Assembly (NCBI GenBank): GCA_031763025.1
Contig: JASSKH010000025.1
Location: 5,040,689-5,104,688, forward strand
Direction: 5' to 3'
Length of the DNA: 64,000 bases
Source: Macrocystis pyrifera
Lineage: Eukaryota > Sar > Phaeophyceae > Laminariales > Laminariaceae
How positions within the stretch are numbered: position 1 is the stretch's first letter; every line of letters begins with the position of its first letter. Shown piece by piece: positions 53,801 to 63,882 of this stretch. Under the pieces are notes generated by a model, which was given only the letters and a program-made list of their open reading frames with translations, had not been told where the DNA came from and searched no databases. The position numbers were made by a program, and so were the translations under genes.

Positions 53801-56800
53801 CGGCACCAAGCACCTGTCCAACCGCGCGTTACGCTCGATCATGCAAAATAGATGAAGGGCTTCTCCCTCTTTCTGCACGACGGCTTCATCTTTTCTGGTC
53901 TCCCATATGTTCAGGTTGGCTTATTCCCTCAGAGTGGGTGGCACATGAGCGGCGCATGAAACACAAAACATCGGGAATCGTCCTGCGGTAAAGAGTTGCA
54001 ATTTTTAAGCCCAACCATTTACCACCACTAGCGGAAGAGCTGTGTAGACCATAATTTTTGTTCCGGATGTGTCCAGTCCATCTGCGTTTGTGATTCGTTA
54101 AGAGCCGGTCCTACCGAGGACCAAAATAAAAAGCGAAATTAACGAGCAGCATATAGTATACCCACCAAACAAACAGTACCATCATACCATACCAACATAC
54201 GATATCACATACCGTTCCATACCACGCACCGTACCGTACCACGTACCATACCGTACCCATACTCACCGGAGGGGCTCAACCATACGAGGACCGCGCAGAG
54301 AGCACTCGAACACGAACGAGTATAGATACCATACTGCTGTACCAACACGACAAGTGTGCACGTAAGAAGCAGGATGCGTGGAAATGAGCATTACGAACAA
54401 GGGACATGCTGTTGAAATTGAATACCACCGCTGTGTGTTTAGTTCTTGTCTGTAGACACCCACCCAAACAAGGGTAGTGTCGTTAAACCGAGGGGCTCGA
54501 TGGACCCTACGAAGACACGAGAAGAGCATGCCCAATATCCTTGTAGATGATACGGAGCATGCACGTAAGGAGCAGGAAGCGTTGAGAAGAGCATGCCTCG
54601 CGCCGAGAGCACTCGAGCATGCGTATAGCACGTATCTTTGCTAGTGCGTGCCTCGCAGGAGTCGTCGCAAGCCGGTACCCTGGTCTCCCGTCGTCAAGCC
54701 AGCTCCTGGCGTGGCGTGTGACCATCCTTTGGGCGTGGTTGACGGGAGTACTTTCTCTGTGACGGCAGGAGGCTTACCACCACCCCGTCCGAGTGCTTCA
54801 ACGCGTGCGTTTACCGCCTTCGAGTTGCCTTAGCCTGGCAGTCAGAACAGTAGCACAGCAGGACTGGCCCTCGACCCAGTTCAATTTCCAACCCTCGCAA
54901 TGCAGGCATTCGAGCGAGATGCATGGGGTGGTGTGCAGCAGCTCGGCATGAGCTACGCTGGGGAAGCAAATCGAAAACAAATATCGAACAGTGAGAACCT
55001 TCAGGGCGACAGAGCAAGAGCGAGCGCGCGACGAGCGATGGCAGAGCCTCAGCTCTCTGACCGCAGAGTGCGCCGGAGTAGGAGCCATCTCGTGAGCCCT
55101 CTCCATCCGCTATTTGGGCTGTAGTTTGGTTGGCCGTTGGGATGCCGCTGGTCTGTGTACTGTGCTGTGTGATATTTGTTTTGCTGTGTTGTGTGTGTGC
55201 GCTTGCTCGTTGCAGGTTTGCTGTGTACTCGACCTTCGGAATCAATTGAGGAGGCGAGTACTTTTCTACTTCGTGGAGGCACGCCGCTCCGCCACGCTAG
55301 CGGGATGCCTCTCACCGCCGCCGACGTCGGTCGTGTTGTTGTACACGTAGTGGGTTAATTGCATTGGGTTTGTGCTACACCAAGCGGCTAGCTGTAGCTG
55401 GGCTGGGCGCTGAAATGATGGCGTGCTGTGTGCTGTGTCCTGTGTGCTGTGCGCTGTGTGCTGCTGCTGTAATTGTCTTGTGTTCGCGTGTCCTCGTTTC
55501 CTCGCGATCTCAATCCCTGTCTGTTTGCTGGAAATTACTCGGAAACTTGCTTCAATATGCATTATTAACCCTTTAAACCGCAGTCCCGTATTGGAGACGA
55601 AGCACTTGGGATTTGGGCGGTTTGTCCACAGTACGGGACTGCAGCTCTATTAGGGTTCAGAGGTAAAAAAGGTGCCCTTGGGTGCATAGTTTTGGGAAAA
55701 CCCGCTTTTCGCGGTGGTCTGCCGTGGTCGGAAATATAGGCCTAATTTTTCACGTTCAGTAGGCTGTGCAAAAGTCTGATGGATGGCAATTCCAACAACA
55801 CGAAGCGGAAATGTATGTAGGATGTTGAGTGCCCTCTTCCGAGCCACGAGGAATGTCCCATGTCCCCGCCCAGTACGACCACGAGTAGTACCGGTAGCCA
55901 GCACGCAGACGCTCAGTATGAGCCAAACCCCGCCTGCTGGGGTGCCGTCTGCGCCGGTGTCGACTGGTCTCTCTCGTCACTCTCACCAACTCCAACTGCG
56001 ACTTCACAAAAAAACACAAAAATAATCTGAGAACAGCAATCGAATGCGTTTCATCGAGGGCAGCAACAATTGAAAACTACACCAGGTATTACAGAAAGCA
56101 GACAAGACTCACACAGCTGACATTTTTTTTTTTGCTATAAACAATACACACAAACGAAACAGATACATGGCGGGAAAGAGCGAGTCTTTGAGAGAATACC
56201 TTCCTGTTTGGCAAGGCCATGTTTCTCACTGGATTGCTGCGGCGGGAGACATCCCCATCTACGTCTTCCGCTACGAAGACATGCTTTATAGGGCGGAGGA
56301 TGTCCTCAGGTGAGGGAGAGGGACTACTGTCGCCTTTCACCACCGACCCACTCACCCACCTACCCACGCCTACTCACCCAACTACCACCCACCCCACCCG
56401 CAACTCACCTACCCATTCATTGCTGTTTTGGGGATGGTTAACCTTCCGTGGTGGTTTTGTCGGGGGGGGGGGGTTGATCAGGTGCGAAACCAAAAACCGC
56501 GGTTTGTTTCTGTTGGTACCCTGCGTGACATTTGTTTTTATGTTCTGCTGTGTATCCGAAATAGAAGCTAGCGCTCCCCCCATTGTGTGTCTCGCCGTGC
56601 GTTCCTGTTGAAGCCCTCCGTGACGTTCCGCCTTTTAGTTCTTCTTCTGTGCAAATCCGAAATAAGAAGCTAGCGCTCCCCCCAATTTGTGTCTCGCCGC
56701 GTGTTCCTGTTGGGCTCTCCGTGACGTTTTTTTCTTCAAAATTGCTCACAGCTGGCGTATTTTTTTTTGTCTGTTTTTTATATGCTCCAGCTGTGAGTTT

Positions 56801-58173
56801 GTTTAGCCATGGTTGCTTGCACTGATTTCATCTGAAAAATGGTCAGCTGTGATATCGAAGTTCGGGCCAAAACAAAGGTTTTATAATCAGGCTTTGATCA
56901 GCTTTGCTCAGCTTTGGCAAAAGTACCGAGTACTGTATCATCTTGGTCGGCTTTACAAAACACCGCATTTCTTCCTTTGATGGTCTCTGAACTTGCCAAG
57001 TTGGGTATTAGGACCACCCTCAACCAGTCGAATTCACAGCTGACATACTTTGTAGGGAAACATGCTGCGTGACATGATTCGTCGGTCGCCCGGCGATGGT
57101 TTGTCTCCTTTCGCGATATGCTTTCGTTTATTTAATTTTCGCTTTTCCGTCTTCTGTTGATCGTTTTGGGGTGACCAGGAGAATACTGCAGACTCTACCT
57201 GGGGGCTGGGTGTGGTCGGAGGAGTCGATCGCTAAGGCTATGAGGTAAAATAAGTAAACCCTGAGGTTCGGAGGCAATCGATCGATTAATGCAATCGAGT
57301 AGGCTTGTGTTCGCTGCTATATGCCGTTCTTTGTTTTCTGTGCTGTTGTGATGTGGACTGGGTGGGGCCGGTTTGCATGCGGTTTGGTTCGGTTCGGTTT
57401 GGTTCAGCTCGATTCGGTTCGGTTCGGTTCGGTTCGGTTCGGTTCGGTTCGGTTCGGTTCGGTTCGATTCAGTTTCGCTCCGAGTCGGATGGGTTCAATT
57501 CGTTGGGTTGGATTGGTTAGGGTTGAATCGGGTTGGATTGTGATGGATCAAGTTGTATAGCGTTGAGGTGCTGGGTTGGGTTGTGGTTTGCTGAGTTATG
57601 TCCCTGCTGCTGGTACTGCTGTGGCCGCTGCTTTTCTTTTTGTGCCCTGCACGAAATTCTTGGATCCCCGTTCTGTGTGTGTGTTTTTTTCCCGTCGTTA
57701 CGTGTTTTATGTGTAAATATTCATGTAAATATGTGCATGTCTTTTGTCCCTCACGTTTTTTTTTAATCGATCAGGATGTACGGACCACAGAAACCGTTCG
57801 AGAGCAAGTGCGGCTCCGGCTTGAAAAAATGCAGCGTTGCCGAGGTGAGATTATTGGATGTTCGTAACTACCGCTCTGATTGCTCCTCCCCGATTTCTGA
57901 AAACAGTAAAACACCCCCCCCAGTAGTAACCAACGCCCCCCTCCTCCACACAAGAATGCACCAGTATATGTATTTCCAAGTATTTCCCCTATTCGGATGT
58001 TTAGACTTGCGTTTTTTTTTTTGCAGTTTTTTTGCAAAAGATAAAAACTGTACGCAGTGCGAGTATTAACAGGAAATTCTGGTGCTCGTTGTTTTTTATT
58101 GCAGGTGAACATGGTTCGCGAGCACTACGGGAGTTATATGAGGCACCTCGGCTATCGGTTCATCAAGAAGTGA
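41387..58173 (+). CDS. Type II membrane sulfotransferase, nine exons
   Basis: Predicted PAPS-dependent sulfotransferase of the secretory pathway. Exons: 41387-41797, 47544-47632, 49084-49235, 49722-49842, 51136-51282, 56163-56309, 57179-57244, 57775-57844, 58105-58173; every phase agrees, giving 423 residues. A basic N-terminus is followed by one membrane segment (about residues 40-55, LGAVSVLGLCLYVVLS) and a Gly-rich stem, the layout of Golgi type II enzymes. The 5'-phosphosulfate loop is PRTGSTWFR (193-201). The 3'-phosphate site is LLLLVRNPIDNQDAW (VRNP about 295-298). Exon 6 has IPIYVFRYEDML, the usual YED element, and the end reads GWVWSEES, FESKCGSGL and YGSYMRHLGYRF. In brown algae such enzymes are expected to sulfate cell-wall polysaccharides; the acceptor here is inference. 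Introns are unusually large (up to 5.7 kb). The CGG repeat and upstream ATG may lower translation if transcribed. Confidence 0.85.
42050..42530. repeat. GGGATGCAAT degenerate array
   Basis: About 480 bp of GGGATGCAATGGGATGCAAT-like units, switching after about 42350 to the opposite sense (CAATCCCATGCAATC), so the two halves are inverted and could fold on each other. Confidence 0.75.
42551..42659. mobile_element. F1 element copy 12
   Basis: Reverse orientation; left GGGGGTCCATTG and right ATGGACCCCC share a paired variant (TCC/GGA instead of ACC/GGT). Confidence 0.85.
42681..42764. mobile_element. F4 palindromic element
   Basis: TACCATTATGTCCGAAAATT and AAATTTCCGGACGGAGTGGT are inverted arms; it begins about 20 bp after F1 copy 12. 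Confidence 0.65.
42818..42898. mobile_element. F4 palindromic element
   Basis: TGTCCGAAAATGTAAGCATC and CTTCTGTTTACGGACAGAAC form the arms. Confidence 0.55.
42972..43077. mobile_element. F1 element copy 13
   Basis: Forward orientation; the right arm has a deletion (TACGGTCGTAATA). Confidence 0.85.
43140..43510. repeat. GACCC array with about 54-bp period
   Basis: Blocks of GACCCGACCCGACCCG alternate with GAGATTTGAAAACCTYCTGA-like linkers. The minus-strand frame is open, giving Gly-Ser-Gly-Arg-Val repeats, but I see no start or splice signals and treat it as non-coding. Confidence 0.7.
43624..43737. mobile_element. F1 element copy 14
   Basis: Forward orientation; the left G run is expanded to G13, right end GGTCCCTTGTAATA. 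Confidence 0.85.
43985..44185. repeat. GACCC array, second block
   Basis: Same linker-plus-GACCC organisation as 43140-43510 (for example TTGAACACCTCCTGACCCGA), about 500 bp away. Confidence 0.7.
44618..44704. mobile_element. F4 palindromic element
   Basis: CTGGACGGAAAATTAAGGAC and GGGTCCTTACATTTCCGCCT with AGAGTGG are the arms. Confidence 0.6.
45200..45310. mobile_element. F2 palindromic element
   Basis: ACTGCAGTCCCGTTTTGGGG and TTTGTCCCGGAAACGG are retained; the outer stem is decayed. Confidence 0.6.
45538..45646. mobile_element. F1 element copy 15
   Basis: Reverse orientation; left ATAGTTAATAGG and right CCTATTAACTAT share a paired variant. Confidence 0.85.
45783..45891. mobile_element. 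F1 element copy 16
   Basis: Forward orientation; TCC/GGA paired variant near the ends as in copy 12. Confidence 0.85.
45979..46084. mobile_element. F1 element copy 17
   Basis: Reverse orientation; left end TACGGGGGGCCGGAGTAAAT is diverged. Third F1 copy within 550 bp. Confidence 0.8.
47276..47388. mobile_element. F1 element copy 18
   Basis: Forward orientation; carries a CGGT insertion in the left arm (CCATACGGTAGTAAATAGG). Confidence 0.8.
47715..48210. repeat. GATGGTG / GGTGGT-rich degenerate array
   Basis: About 500 bp of GTGGTGGTGGT and GATGATCATGATGG-type units in sulfotransferase intron 2; no clear single period. Confidence 0.6.
48845..48938. mobile_element. F2 palindromic element
   Basis: GAACTGCGGTTCCGTTTTGG and AAATGCAGTCCTGAAAGGGT; the inner stem is partly decayed. 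Confidence 0.55.
49620..49690. repeat. CTTC/CCTC pyrimidine repeat
   Basis: Pyrimidine-only CTTCCTTCCTTCCTCC tract about 30 bp upstream of the sulfotransferase exon 4 acceptor region. Confidence 0.75.
49983..50180. repeat. GATC-rich dispersed repeat, copy 1
   Basis: Shares GGCAGATCCTTC, TAACGGCAGGT and CTAGATGATCTAC with 52735-52950 in the same order, and shorter matches at 7125, 24390 and 28190. Confidence 0.55.
50685..50799. mobile_element. F1 element copy 19
   Basis: Reverse orientation; extra CAG in the left arm (GGCCATACAGCAGTAAATAG). Confidence 0.8.
51330..51402 (-). mobile_element. Family A end fragment
   Basis: GGGGGGATGCACTCAGTCAT and CCGTATGGCCTTAGACCCC match the C-tailed end of family A, minus orientation. 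Confidence 0.4.
52557..52666. mobile_element. F1 element copy 20, inserted in copia relic
   Basis: Forward orientation. The left end follows directly on copia codons (..VNVWEEL), so it inserted into the retrotransposon. The right end stops in a C run (GGTCCCCCCCC) and lacks GTAATA. Confidence 0.8.
52735..52950. repeat. GATC-rich dispersed repeat, copy 2
   Basis: Collinear with 49983-50180 (GCCGGGTGGGACC.., ATGCAGATCCTTCGCAG, ACAACGGCAGGTAAGG). It lies between the integrase and RT pieces of the copia relic. Confidence 0.55.
54170..54275. repeat. TACCA/TACCG pentamer array
   Basis: CATACCATACCAACATACGA-type repeats in sulfotransferase intron 5; the complementary sense (GGTATGGTACGGT) forms the larger array at 58.9-59.7 kb. 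Confidence 0.65.
55567..55657. mobile_element. F2 palindromic element
   Basis: AACCCTTTAAACCGCAGTCC and CGGGACTGCAGCTCTATTAG with GGGTT are inverted ends. Confidence 0.75.
57380..57475. repeat. GGTTC pentamer array
   Basis: About 18 GGTTC/GGTTT/AGCTC units with long perfect stretches in sulfotransferase intron 7. Confidence 0.9.
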
Positions 58174-58924
58174 CTCGAAACCTCAAAAGCGTTTCCTATA
58201 GTTACGCCACGCAACTATTCTGTAGAGTAATATAGAATGAGGGGGCTGCTGTGCGGTACTCCTCGTACCATGCACAGCAATACCATACCTCTTGGGCACC
58301 GCATGGTTTTATATTTCAAAACACGTCAGCTGTGAGCTCTCCCGAATAGGCCGATGCTCAACCTTGCAAGCTGCGTGATGTACCGTTTTTTGTGTTTGTG
58401 CGTGTCTGTGTTTTGTTTTTTGGCGAAGCTGGACACTCGAAAAAGCCCGCACCAACAATTTTTAGAGGCTGCGGGCGATAGTTCGACACGCCCCCCCCCC
58501 CCCCCCCCACTGTATGTGGGAGTTCAGCCTTTTTCAGGCGGTGGTGGCGCGGTGAATTCTTCGTCCCCCCCCCCCGTCAAGGAGGAACAGCAGATGAACA
58601 TGAGAGCTGGGATACTGTTCATATTTATATAATGCCGGTGTGCTTGTTTCTTTTTCCTCTCTGCTCTGCTCTTCTTTTTGTTGTTGCTTTTTTTTCAAGT
58701 AGTTTGCTGTTTTGGGGTACATACGTCAACTCGTTTTTGTCTATTCCAGCTTGAAAATCGACGAGACGGCCGCGGGACAGGCAGCGCTGATCAGCTAGCT
58801 TTCTTCCTCGAGGGGCAAGGTGACCGGATGGCTGGTAACCCGGGAGGCCACCGGCGTCCTAAGATACGCCAAAGGAACACATCCACCCCCTGCCCGCCCC
58901 CTCCCGTCGCCATGACGCTTACGG

Positions 58925-59720
58925 TACGCTGTGATGTGGCACAGCATGGTGTTTTGTGGTATTGTACGACGTGGTACGGTGCGGTATAGGCACGGCACAG
59001 TACGATACAGTATTGTATGGTGGCGCACATTGCAACGCAGGGTTGCGTGGTATGGCATGGTACAGCAGTGCGGTAGCGGATGGTGCAGTACAGTGTGGTA
59101 TTGTGAGGTACATTATGGTGTGGTTCGTCATGGTACAGTGTGGTATCGGATGGTGCGGTGCGCTAAAGTATAGCATGGTATGGTGTATGACGATACCATA
59201 ATATGCGGTACTTGTGCGATACCGCACATTTTGCTATACCATATTTGTTGGAATGACATGTTCCAGTGCGGTATCGAATGATGTGGTACGACGGTGCAAT
59301 ACGATATCGCCGCATTTTGTGCTACGGTACGATGTGTTGCGGCTGCCGTATTGTATTTGATGGTACAGAATTGTACGGTTGGTAGTAGTACATTATAGTG
59401 CTTGTTTTTGTAGTTTATGGTACGGTCCGTGTTGTATGCTGTACGTGGTGGTATGGTATGGTACGATATGACACAGAACGGTACCTTAGTGAATGGCACG
59501 GATCGTTTCAGTGCCATGATACCGTTTTATATGGTGCGGTTCGGTATAGCGCGGCGGTACGGTATGGTATGGTTCAGTACAGCCCATGGTATGATTCGCT
59601 ACAGTTTCGGTGCGGTATGGCGTGGTACGGTATGGTAAGGCGCGGTGGTACGGTACGGTACGGTACGGTGCAGTACGATACGGTATGGCATGTTGCAGTA
59701 CGGTGCAGAATGAGGCGCGG
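58925..59720. repeat. GGTACGGTATGGT degenerate array
   Basis: About 800 bp of GGTAC/GGTAT/GGTGC pentamers; both strands show short open frames, but no splice or start context supports coding. Confidence 0.75.
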
Positions 59721-60149
59721 TGAATCCGAACGGTGGTCGGAGTAGCGAGTGATGGGGGCTATCTGGGACATATCGTCAGTTGTTGGATGTCTGCTGTACT
59801 GTTGTCTAACCGTTTCATTTGTTGTGTTTTTGTGACAGCATGGTATCATACGAGTAAAAAATTGAAAAAGAAAACAAAAATTAACACGTGCACAAATACG
59901 TCAAGTCGTACGGACCGTGTGTAATTTGTTTTGTTGTTTTTGCTGCCACCAGAGAGCATGGGGCCCGCTTCTAGTGGGTATCGGCACTAGAAGGGCAAGG
60001 GGTTTCCTAGATTATGTGCCATAGGGCGTTATTGCAGGCAGGGGATCAGGTGGGGGGGGGGGGAAAGGGAGTTGGTCGTATCAAGCGCACATAGCTGTAA
60101 CAGTGCTTGCCTTTCAATATAATAGAACCTGTTTGAGAGCGATTGCGAC

Positions 60150-60420
60150 TTGCCTCCGCTGCTGCTGGGGATGCAGCTATTGGTGTTGGTGCTGCTATTG
60201 TTGGCCTTGTTGCTGTTGCTGATGTTGCGTCAATTATGGAATATGTTGCTGCTACTCTTTACTACTGCGGTAGCTAGTGGCTGCTTTGTTCTTGCTGTAG
60301 CTCCTGTGATTGCTGCTGCTAGCTGCTGCTGCTGCTGCTGCTGCTGCACTTGCTGCTCCCACTCCTGCAATTGCTACTGCTGCTCCTGCTCCAGTCCTTA
60401 CGCCCACCGCCGCTGTGCTG
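60150..60420. repeat. GCTGCT / TTGCTGCT-rich stretch
   Basis: Interrupted CTG trinucleotide repeats, densest at 60320-60352. Confidence 0.75.
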
Positions 60421-60959
60421 CGTTTAGCTTTTGAAGGGACCGGTCACCCCGTCTATGTGATGGCTCGTGCCCAACGCCTGAAACCCCGATACGACTGGCC
60501 CTGCGCCCACGAGACAGCTGTGAGTTACGCTCCTCACAACTGGTGGAGTGGCGTCCAATAATGTCGGGAGGGGGGTGTGCCGGGGGTTGTCGGGGTTGAC
60601 GAGATGGGGTAATGGAGGGGTTTGGGGGGGGGGGGGGGGGTCGACTACAGTAGGTGGGGTAGTGGAGTCGGGTGTACTCCTGACATGCATGGGGGGCTCG
60701 ATTGGTAGTAATGCGGTGGTGTGAGGGAGTTGTGTAGCCCCTGTTGGTGAGGAAAGGGCGTCGTAATGTATGTGCCGCTCGAGGGGGCTTCTTTCAAAGC
60801 CGCGGTGTTGTCTGTTGTGGCCGCGTGCTGTGTCCGACGTAGTTTCTCTTGCAATATGCAACGACAGCAGTGAAAACGCTGCTTTGAAAAAACAAAATTG
60901 AACCTTTTTGTTTTATTTTTGTGGTTAACTTGATACCCCAGGCACGTCCCGCGGTTGTT

Positions 60960-61745
60960 AGTCTCCTTTGGGCACGTGCCGCTGGTCGTGGTTACCGTTG
61001 GTGGTGGCTACCGTTGGTGGTGAGTGCCGTTGGTACGGTGGGCGCCGTTGGTGCCAGTACCGTTGGGATATTTGGTAGCTGCAGTCGGTGTCTATTGTTG
61101 ACGAGTCCGTTTGATGGTTGCCGTTGGTGAGCACCTTTGGTGAGTGCGTTCGGTGAGCGCCTTTGGTTCCGTTGGTGAGTACCTTTTGTGAGTACCTTTG
61201 GTGGCTGCCGTTGGTGGTAAATACCGTTCTTGCCTACCGTTCGTGGTGAGTACCGTTGGTCCCTTCCCGTCGGGGGCTACCGTTGGTGACTACCGTTGGT
61301 GCGTGCCGTTGTTGGATACCAACGGTGGTATCTACCGTTGTGCTTCCGTTGATGAGTCCCGTTGGTCAATACCGCCGGGGATGGCAACCATTGGTAAGTG
61401 CCGTTGATGTTGAGTACCGTCGACGCATACCAAATGATGGTGGCGGCCGTTGTGCCTGCCGTCGGTGAAAGCCGCTGGTGGATACCATTGGTAGTGGTGA
61501 CTGTTGTTGATTGCAGCCGTTGTTGAGCACCAAGTGTGTTGGTGATGAGAACCGTCGGTAGTGAGTACCGAACCGTCGGTAGTTCGAGTACCGTTGATGA
61601 GTATCGTCGATGAATACCGTTGGTGGCGCCGCTTGGCGGATACCGCCGGGCTACCGTTGGTGGGTACCGTTAGTGGTGGCTACCACTGGTAGTAGTGAGT
61701 ACCGTTGGTGGGCTACTGCTGTTGTTGGTACAGTCACAGTACCTG
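60960..61745. repeat. ACCGTTGGTG minisatellite
   Basis: Units TACCGTTGGTGGTGAGTACC with 15-30 bp spacing variants over about 780 bp, all in one sense. Confidence 0.8.
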
Positions 61746-62199
61746 CCGTTGGAATACGAGTTTCGCATGATTTTTCTATTTACTGCCTGTTCTGCGGGAG
61801 GCAGGAATTGGTCAACAAGGGGGCTCTGCCAATAGGAAGCACTATACGTACTTGGTTCTGTTTGTTTTAGGAGGCGATGTTGCGACCCCATTGTTTTTTT
61901 TTACCGCTGGTTTTGTTGGTGAGGTCGGGCAGGGGGTGGGGGGTGGGGGGTGGTTGAAGGGGCGCTGGTTTGGGGCGCGGGGGGGGGGGGGCTGACGACA
62001 GACGAAGTTCAATTTTATACCAGGAATAGACTTGACTACATTAACCTCAATAAGTAACCTGACCACACTTGATTGAAAGGGCTTGCTGCGCTGTCAGAGC
62101 TTCCACCCGGAACAAGCCTGCCTGACTCCACCTGTCGGACAACCTTGCGGGCGTTGGGCTTTGATTACTTGCGGGACATGCCTGCCTTTCTTGCTTTTT

Positions 62200-62231
<32 letters not shown>

Positions 62232-62621
62232 CCGTTTTTTTTCGAAAATCACACCCAGCTCAGCTCAGTTTAGCTGACACTACATGAAAGACAAAACAAT
62301 CCCACACTAACATCAAGTCATTTTTTGTTCTGATTGTCGAAAAAACATCAAGGTATGGATCTTCAGAACTCGACTCAGAATCGACAGTCAAAACTGGGCG
62401 AGACAGCCCCTCCCACGCTGAATTCAAGGTGAAAACGAGTGGAGCACGGCATGCTTCGTCCTGCGCCAGCTAGCTCTCGGGTTGCAAGCCGCCCATTTAA
62501 CCGCGTCAGTTTTTCCTGCGCAACTAAAACGTTTGTCATTTGCAAGTGTCCCATTGCGCCACGTCATGAGCATTCTGTCTGCTTCACACTTTTGCTCTAT
62601 GCTGCTTCCTTGAGCGAGCGT

Positions 62622-62646
62622 AGCGGGCGGCGAATAGCCGCCCGCG
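62622..62646. other. Strong GC hairpin
   Basis: GCGGGCGGC and GCCGCCCGC form a perfect 9-bp stem with a short AT loop, flanked by further GC complementarity (AGCG..CGAAGC). No gene next to it. Confidence 0.6.
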
Positions 62647-63110
62647 AAGCGGAGCACCTTGTACATACTACACCTATCTGTGAGTCTCTCGTTTTGTGCC
62701 GTTGAGTTGCGCAAGGCAGAACCACATCGTATGTATGTGTAGATCCCTCCCGGAAAATATGTGCCCAGGAGCCGTGGCGTCACACAGAGTTCGTTCGGCA
62801 AACCTGACTTATAGATGTTGCAGATAGATTAAGCTGAGACACGTGCTTTGATAGGAGTGGGTAGCACCTGCCTTTTTTGCCTTCTGGGGCTAGTAATCAC
62901 TAGAGGAGGAGCTCTAAACCATCAGTAAGTCATTCCTAAGCCACCCAGAAACTGACTTCATGAGAGAGAAAACATGTGAAGAAAGCGCAAAACCCGAGGG
63001 CCTCTTAAATGTAGAGTGGATAACATATACCTGGTACCAGAGATGGACCACAAAATAAATGGTGTTACGACGATGAAAGGCGTGCCTTGCTGGGCAATTC
63101 CTCGGTTTAT

Positions 63111-63207
63111 AACCCTTTTGGAACCGCAGTCCCGTTTTGGGGACAAAGCAGTCAAATTTCAAGTAGTTTGTCCCCAAAACGGGACTACTGCGGCACTAAA
63201 AGGGTTA
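63111..63207. mobile_element. F2 palindromic element, best copy
   Basis: AACCCTTTTGGAACCGCAGT at the left and ACTGCGGCACTAAAAGGGTT at the right; inner CCCGTTTTGGGGACAAA pairs with TTTGTCCCCAAAACGGG exactly. This copy defines the family. Confidence 0.85.
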
Positions 63208-63257
63208 AGAGCCCCGGCAGTCAGAAATACTGCCTCGTAAGGCAAAAAGTGCCATTA

Positions 63258-63366
63258 TATTACGGGGGGGCATAGTAAATAGGACCAAATATTGTTGGAA
63301 AAAATAGGTAAATATACAGGCTTTTGTGTGTACAGTAGGTCCTATTTACTATGGTCCCCCGTAATA
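63258..63366. mobile_element. F1 element copy 21
   Basis: Forward orientation; left end TATTACGGGGGGGCATAG as in copy 3, right end GGTCCCCCGTAATA. Confidence 0.85.
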
Positions 63367-63504
63367 GCACTGTAGTACAACTCATCTGTCGCACGAGATA
63401 GCACGCGCCCAAAATCAGGAATCATCTGTCCGCCGCGCTGACAGATCTTCCGATCATGGAGCAAATGGAGATGATTTGATGTGTTGCGTGATGTGTTTTT
63501 TGCT

Positions 63505-63560
63505 AGGGGCCGTATCAACGGGGAACGCTAAATTTCGTTATTTGGAAATAAAATTTCAAT
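63505..63560. mobile_element. F3 element, one end only
   Basis: AGGGGCCGTATCAACGGGGA then ACGCTAAATTTCGTT, matching the end of F3 at 21880 and 34231. Confidence 0.45.
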
Positions 63561-63782
63561 TTCAGTGAATTTTTTATTTGATTTCGAAAAAAAAAACGTG
63601 TATGTATCCTGTCGGGAAATGGCGCATTCATTGTCGAACGCAAAGGAATTCGAAACAACCTGGAACAACGCACCGCGTCACACAACGCCCAGCCGACGAA
63701 CAGCGACGAGTGTAGACGAGAGCGAAGGTTTACGTTGTCGCGTGCGCGCCGCCGCCAGCATTTTTTTCTTTTTGGTGGCGCA

Positions 63783-63882
63783 GGATAGGAAGCTATCACT
63801 CTCAGGGTGTCTTGGGTGGGCGGAGGGAACCCTCAAGCGCCACGTGCGGAACATCAATGGTGATGCAGCTATCGAGGTCTCG
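63783..63882 (+). pseudogene. Possible zinc-finger-like exon or relic
   Basis: After a pyrimidine-rich acceptor (TTTTTGGTGGCGCAG) the frame reads SGCLGWAEGTLKRHVRNING. It resembles the second half of a C2H2 finger (GxLKRHV) with a Cys before it, but a second Cys and the final His are not clear. It could be the edge of a gene continuing to the right or a relic. Confidence 0.25.

Larger units (their letters stand above)
52040..53860 (+). pseudogene. Ty1/copia retrotransposon relic (integrase, RT, RNase H)
   Basis: A frameshifted plus-strand copia polyprotein, order integrase then RT/RNase H. About 52075-52225 gives YADLMGPITPAA and, one frame over, GYKRVVQFTDSS (integrase start). About 52290-52565 gives RTGRTLSAMVRRML and NLPVNVWEELI (integrase core end). 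About 53060-53340 gives LERFGYAG, PNPVHTPGVYGPE, SRNRYNVCYAVSKV and HALRYLKEKG (RT end). About 53400-53640 gives SPDNRRPTSSFLFLLGG, QSTVEP and AVSYGIKEAVYLQ (RNase H). About 53720-53855 gives TKRVALRFFFFSELV and GTKHLSNRALRSIM (C-terminus). Most of the RT is missing, an F1 element and a GATC-rich repeat lie between the integrase and RT parts, and many stops and frame changes show it is dead. No LTRs recognised. Confidence 0.8.
51283..56162 (+). other. Sulfotransferase intron 5 with retrotransposon relic
   Basis: Donor GTGACG after GCCTGGACAAG, acceptor ACGAAACAG before ATACATGGCG. It holds a family A fragment (51330-51402), a Ty1/copia relic (52040-53860) with an F1 insertion, a TACCA-type repeat (54170-54275) and an F2 element. 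Confidence 0.75.
58174..63500. other. Gene-poor repeat region downstream of sulfotransferase
   Basis: No convincing exon. Contents: a C18 run near 58491, a GGTACGGT array (58925-59720), a GCTGCT-rich stretch (60150-60420), an ACCGTTGGTG array (60960-61745), a G12 run near 61979, a T24 tract near 62208-62231, a hairpin at 62622-62646, an F2 element (63111-63207) and an F1 element (63258-63366). Confidence 0.5.

Noticed and set aside
57050-57105. Possible extra sulfotransferase exon (NMLRDMIRRSPGD)
   Set aside because: It has AG and GT neighbours but fits neither flanking phase; exon 56163-56309 joins 57179-57244 directly in phase and gives the expected VLRRILQTLPGGW.
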